Of a stretch of DNA of 64,000 bases, positions 59,200 through 64,000 are shown in pieces. The notes under the pieces are model-generated. The model had not been told where the DNA came from, did no database searches, and saw only the letters and a program-made list of their open reading frames with translations. The translations under genes and the position numbers were made by a program. The first letter of the stretch is position 1. Each line of letters starts with the position of its first letter. Source of the stretch: Pristionchus mayeri (taxonomy: Eukaryota; Nematoda; Chromadorea; Rhabditida; Neodiplogasteridae); contig BTRK01000006.1 in assembly GCA_036245805.1 (NCBI GenBank), positions 6,737,613-6,801,612 of the forward strand, written 5' to 3'.

Positions 59200-60013
59200 G
59201 CACAAAACGCTCTTTCAATCGAATCTGTATGCAAGCTACTTGATTATTTTGTCTTGTGTACGAATATTATGAAATTCATCTTAATAAAAACATGATATTT
59301 TGATTTACGAGATGTGCTGATGAAATTACAAAATTACCCAGCAACAGGAAAAATTCAACAACAAAAAACTCATAAACCGTTCAACTGTCGACGTGTCTAA
59401 CTATGACAATCTGCTCTTATCGATCCTCCGATGTTTGATGCACCAATCTATGAGGGCGTACAATTGTAGCATTGCTCGATTTAGAATACTTTGTTTGTCA
59501 ATCATGAATTTGTTTTCATTCTCCTTTGAGTTATTAAAGTATCAGCTCTAATAAATGTACAACATAATCGTACCATGACGTATCGACTCAGAAATCAGAT
59601 TTCAAAGCTCGACAGTTTTACCACGCGTGACAACTCCCCCCGCTATTAAGGTAATCAGCCCCTATCACCAGCTGGCTAATCACATATAACCACGAGCTGA
59701 GCCTATTTTCCAGGTTAACCAGGCTTTTCTGTTCTTGCGTCAGTCTCGCCAGCAAAAATGCAATAAATAAGAGTCTTCTCCTTTCCTAGAATGGTTACTA
59801 GACGTTGTTGTGTTCCGCCAACCGGGTTTCTGTCTAGTCGTGTTTCACATATGATAGTTTGTTTCGTGATTGGTCATGGCGCGTAACCAACCGCAGGTAG
59901 GCGAATTCATCAGCACATCCTGAATTGTGTAATGTCTGGAAGCACCAAAGTAGCCGTATTCTGTGAAACATTCCTAACTTACATACATGTCTAGTAATCG
60001 ATATTCCTTGCAG
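59200..60013. other. Intergenic region between tandem receptors G and H
   Basis: It contains the conserved block at 59668-59725 (see 52745) and otherwise nothing recognised. It serves as the promoter region of gene H. Confidence 0.55.
59668..59725 (+). promoter_or_regulatory. Upstream block conserved between receptors H and G
   Basis: AGCTGGCTAATCACATATA, then CCACGAGCTGAGCCTATTTT, matches 52762-52803 with a few changes. A second shared word, GACGTTGTTGT, follows in both upstream regions (59812 and 52885). Confidence 0.5.
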
Positions 60014-63000
60014 ATGACCTACTTCCTAACTTTCGTCGACGACACGCTGACGGTGCGATTCTGCCCACTATTCGAGGGCGTCTACATTACGGAGGTTTAA
60101 CTTTTCAATTAGTCATGGCAAATCGGATCGTGCTCTCCTCGTTTCACACGCTCTCTCGATCTGTCCTATTACATAACACTCGAAATGATATCGACTCGCG
60201 TATGGACTTGTAACACTACTTTGGGTCAATGTTTTGCGAAAACGTATACGACACGTAACATAAAATACTGAAATTATAAATGTATTTTATAAATCAGTTA
60301 CCATTCACTTCTTCAGGCCTTGATCTCGATCACCATCATCTTCTGGACTCCTCTAGTGATATTCACAGTGATGGGCATGTCACCGATGCATCTGAATGTG
60401 CGTGGAATTGTTTTTAATATATCAGAACGAGGATTATTCAACAATCGTGTCCAAGGTTTCCCAACAGAGAAAGCAAAATCGTAGTCCTCTAGTAGTCCTG
60501 ATCATAATATTGTATTCGCGAGCCTGAGTCTGACTACAAAAACGAAATTTAAGTTCAACAAGGGAACTATAAACGATAGTTCAAATAATCATGTCTGGTG
60601 GACTCAATTCCTAAAACCCCCACATACAATTCACGCACGATTAAATGCCCAGAAGGTTGGGGGATTTTTCTTATATTATTTCTTATATTATTATGAAAAC
60701 AAATATAACTGAACCTGAAACTTAATAATTAAATTAAAATAATTAAATTACAGCTCCGTCTTTCGCTCGCCAGCGTCGTTCTCCACTTCTCTGTAGCCCT
60801 CGCTGCCAGGCTCGTCCTCGTATACTACCAATTCTATCGACTTGCTAGGAGAGGTGAGGAACATGCGGATTAGAGTTCATAATTCGGGTCACCGTCTCTT
60901 CATTTCACACACACTCTAGACTAGTCTAGCGGTGAGAGAGTGTGTAAAATGAAGAGACCGTGGTATAGTTTCTCGAACTCTAATGTGGATCCATGGGCAT
61001 ACAGTATTTTGCATTACTCCTAGTGCGTCGCCATCCCATCATCTGGATTATCGCACGCATGTCATCAAGCAAACTCATCTAGCGTAGCTATTTTCATATT
61101 GTTTTATGCATTTTCAGATGATGACACCATATTCCTGCTCGGTAGCCTGTTCAGAGAGGCCTTCTATGGTTACATCGTATCAATGTGAGTTTATCAATGT
61201 AGATTTATAAATATAGGTAATTATATCATTATTCCCCACAGTCTCTATCCGATCGATATCGAATACTCGAAATTCAAACTCTAGCACATGCGAGAGTGTT
61301 GGCGATTGTTTAAACCTATTTCCTTATTCCTTGGAATATTTCTAAATAAACCCATTCTAGCCCCTTCGCCCTAGCTTTCGAGCGCGGATTCGCAACAATA
61401 TTCTCATCGTGGTAAGCCTATTGTTAATAAGTTTGTCCTATCTAATCTGCCAATTTGTTTTCCTTTTCATCGGTGAATTCGAATAACGATGTCTATCATT
61501 TTCCGGAAAACTAAAAAGCCAACAAAATGAGCATTCAAGGTATGAGAAGCAATCGCGGGCAACACTCCTTGTGTTTATCTTGCAAGCTTTGACTTTGGAA
61601 GCATACGCCTGGTTCAACTCGCTGCTGCTCATTCAGGGTTAGTTGTGTGCGTTATCCACATTGTTTCCACTGATGGAGTGCAATTTGCGCAGAATACGGT
61701 CTGATTATCTTCTGAGCGTTTTTGACAAGATCTCTTACTATATCTCACAAATAAAGTTCAGAAGTCATCACGCCCCAGTTCAACGTTATCACATGCGGCA
61801 TGATGGCGTTCGCAGGAGCTATTGTGAGTATTTTTCCGAATAGTATCCTTATTGCAAGTACTATCTAATCAGTTTATCCAGTTAGATAGAACTAGAGAGC
61901 ATGAGAAGTGAGGGAAATTGCGTTTTACGTGTTTCGGTAGTTTCATTCGATTTTCTCATCCTTATCATTACATTTATTCTACAAAGATCATTAAATGATC
62001 CCTGAAACTCATTTCTTTCCCACTCAATGAAATTGAGGTGAAGTTTCGGCTCATTTCATTCAATTATCGAGAATGAATGTAATGAGTTTCAGACGTCGAT
62101 CAAATAGTTGGTGACGTGAGAAAGATAATCGTGTAGGCGTAAACGCTGGATTACAAAAAATCAAAATATAAAATCAATGATTGAATACGCAGACGATTAC
62201 ATTTCAATTGTATCTTTAATCTTTAATCTTCATTACGTTTCAGATGTTTCAATACATCCTAACGCTGAACATCATATACAAGCGCAAGCTTCAGAAAATG
62301 ACAAGGTATAACTTTATAAAAACAACATTTTGAACTTCAAAAAAAGGATAATGGACGCCATTGAAGGACCGACTACTGTCTGTCGAGATCATATCAGATC
62401 AAGGAGAACATAAAGGTCATGCAGGTTAGTGATAAATCTTCGTGTTTTACTCGTCATAAAAAAACGGGAGATTATACGCAATATGAAGGGCCGTTTTGTT
62501 TAGTTCGTAGTATTCTACGCACGAATAATTTTTAAAAAATGAAGATAAAAATTCACGAAATTCCAGATGCTCCGTAAGCTAGCATTTCCCACCATCCTCT
62601 TCAACCTTCCGGCCTTCGCCTTCATCTCCATTCACACATATCTGCCGGATGAGGAAAGATTCAACGTAGTGAGAAATGTAGCTGTGGCACTGTTCGACCT
62701 CTGGATTCCGTTGTGAGTAAAACGTTCTGGAAAGTTGCAAAATGTTAGTGGTAAAGGTAAAAGTACACCCGTCTTCGAGAGTGGGCTCACGACAGAACAC
62801 TGCTTGGTCAATTTCAGTCGGGAGTGCCCACATTTAGTCAGACCTATTTACATGCGTGATCTAGTACCATGCTAAATGCAAATTAAAAGATTCGCAACTG
62901 AAACGTTGAACATCTCAAATCTAAAGAAAATGGCTTGCAGTTATGGCGTATCCTTCGGACTGCTCATGTACAATATCGAGCCAAAATTTCAGGTATTGTC

Positions 63001-63547
63001 TAAATATATTGTGGGCTTATTGAGCATGTTTTGAATGCTTCAATCGTAACAATTAACAATTTTAATTTAAAAATGTAAGTGCATCAATAAATGCGTTTGA
63101 ACAGTGTTTTTTTCTCAAATGCATACCTTTTATTCCCAGTGTTGTCATTTCGACCTGGATAAAAATGATGATGATGATGATAATTTCAGGAGAGTGTTCG
63201 TCGATGGCGCGTCGCCGCTCTATTCCTTGAAAGATTCGGCGATGTCACGGGCAGATTCAGAAAGATTACGACGAAATCACCGTAAGATTTTTTAAAATTA
63301 CTAACTTAGTATATCATGCGCAATCTTTCGTAAAATTACCATATTATTAGCTATTAGCAATGCAGTGTTCCAAATGAGAATTGCATGTGGTATTATATTT
63401 ATTTTATGGGACATGCATAATTACAGGACTCCCCAGCAGCCCAACGAGACGGACATCTACTTCAGCATGCTATCGAGGGACCTGCACGCCGATAGGAAGC
63501 ACTCGAACATGTCCGCGCTTTCGATAATTGAAGTGACACCTTTATGA
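60014..63547 (+). CDS. Sre-type serpentine chemoreceptor H
   Basis: Tandem duplicate of G. ATG 60014 (MTYFLTFVDDTLTVRFCPLF). Exons give ALISITIIFWTPLVIF...MHLN, LRLSLASVVLHFSVALAARL, DDTIFLLGSLFREAFYGYIV, PFALAFERGFATIFSSW, YEKQSRATLLVFILQALTLE, VITPQFNVITCGMMAFAGAI, FQYILTLNIIYKRKLQKMT, DYCLSRSYQIKENIKVMQ, MLRKLAFPTILFNLPAFAF, YGVSFGLLMYNIEPK, SVRRWRVAALFLERFGDV and ETDIYFSMLSRDLHADRKH, then a tail of 16 residues that gene G lacks (stop at 63545-63547). All exons are open. The segment LPDEERFNVVRN is uninterrupted here but split by an intron in G. Introns carry a hairpin MITE (60871-60982) and a SINE (62751-62850). Confidence 0.88.
60115..60160. repeat. Half hairpin (left arm of the GTGATGCCAAA-type MITE)
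   Basis: CATGGCAAATCGGATCGTGC, then TCTCCTCGTTTCACACGCTC, equals the left arm of 17686-17797. The pairing right arm is missing. In a gene H intron. Confidence 0.7.
60871..60982. mobile_element. TA-flanked hairpin MITE (AGAGTTC type)
   Basis: TA edges, ends GAGTTCATAATTCGGGTC and ATAGTTTCTCGAACTC. Arms GTCTCTTCATTT...AAATGAAGAGAC, centre TAGACTAGTCTAGCGG. Intronic in gene H. Confidence 0.9.
62751..62850 (+). repeat. SINE-like repeat (GGTAAAGGTAC family)
   Basis: GGTAAAGGTAAAAGTACACC, then GAACACTGCTTGG and TCAGTCGGGAGTGCCCAC, aligns with 19467-19560 over about 90 bp. In a gene H intron. Confidence 0.7.
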
Positions 63548-64000
63548 TTCTTTGAATCTGAACTGAATGCATGTGAGTTGGGGTATTTTCTAGTTCTGTA
63601 GGCGATTTACGTTCAGAATTATAATTATATTATTCACAGTGATCGCGTTTCTCTAATTTGTGAATTATTTTCCGTCTCATCGATACCGAGAATAGCAGTC
63701 ATTGAAGTTGCACCACATGGATTATCACTATCCTCTATTATATTTTCTAGCAACATAACTTTACATGACTATGTCGAAGTTGGGAATTGTATTTTGTAAA
63801 TAAAAAATTGTATACACATAAATGTATTCCACATCGACGAAAATTTTAAATGTGCCACTATGATGAAAGATTTGTTGTGAATTCGAGTATCCGTGAACTG
63901 CAATACAACACGCTCCAATCCAAACGATGGTACTGTATCATACTGTAGATCGGTATGTTAGTCACGGTGGTTCCTCGATCGATCGCTAGTTGTCAGTAGA
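63548..64000. other. 3' flank of receptor H
   Basis: AT-rich, with AATAAA-like words (about 63799). No gene or repeat recognised before the window edge. Confidence 0.4.

Overview
This is eukaryotic DNA, almost certainly from a nematode. Genes are split into many small exons by introns that are often only 40-70 bp and end in TTTCAG-type acceptors. Seven genes look like class-epsilon serpentine chemoreceptors (Sre), a nematode-restricted family, and one looks like a transthyretin-like (TTR) secreted protein. Long-lived Mariner DNA transposons and very many fold-back elements fill the rest. A free-living rhabditid or diplogastrid fits, but the genus cannot be fixed from the sequence alone. All gene models were read by eye from open exons, splice sites and reading phase.

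Left part (1-12 kb): a cysteine-rich, modular, secreted-type gene enters from the left edge and runs on the + strand. It then meets a 4.35 kb near-perfect palindrome (4622-8968) with almost no spacer. Four more phase-compatible exons lie in the left palindrome arm and are mirrored in the right arm. The right arm continues into a second large inverted repeat (8650-11118) that encloses a small candidate secreted-protein gene on the - strand.

Middle part (12-28 kb): repeat-dominated. It holds a broken mariner (12648-13863), a LINE relic split by a tRNA-like fold-back (13.9-15.6 kb), one F-box-type gene (17383-19250), a non-autonomous mariner-type element (19757-21129), and a run of large hairpins (21408-26850).

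Right part (28-64 kb): a cluster of seven Sre-type receptors. In order they are A(+), B(-), C(-), D(-), F(-), G(+) and H(+), with a TTR-like gene between D and F. A/D, B/C and G/H pair as closest relatives by eye. G and H are direct tandem copies that also share a conserved upstream block. Introns and spacers of this cluster are loaded with mariner copies, TA-flanked hairpins and TTAA-flanked fold-backs. Most coding exons survived; gene A (a stop or frame problem in one loop exon) and gene D (no visible acceptor for one exon) are the doubtful ones.

The most unusual theme is the density and variety of inverted repeats. I count over 20, from about 100 bp to 4.35 kb. They include a set of roughly 100-120 bp TA-flanked hairpins whose outer ends differ but whose centres share a CTCTC...GACCGGTC...GAGAG core, and a family of TTAA-flanked fold-backs.
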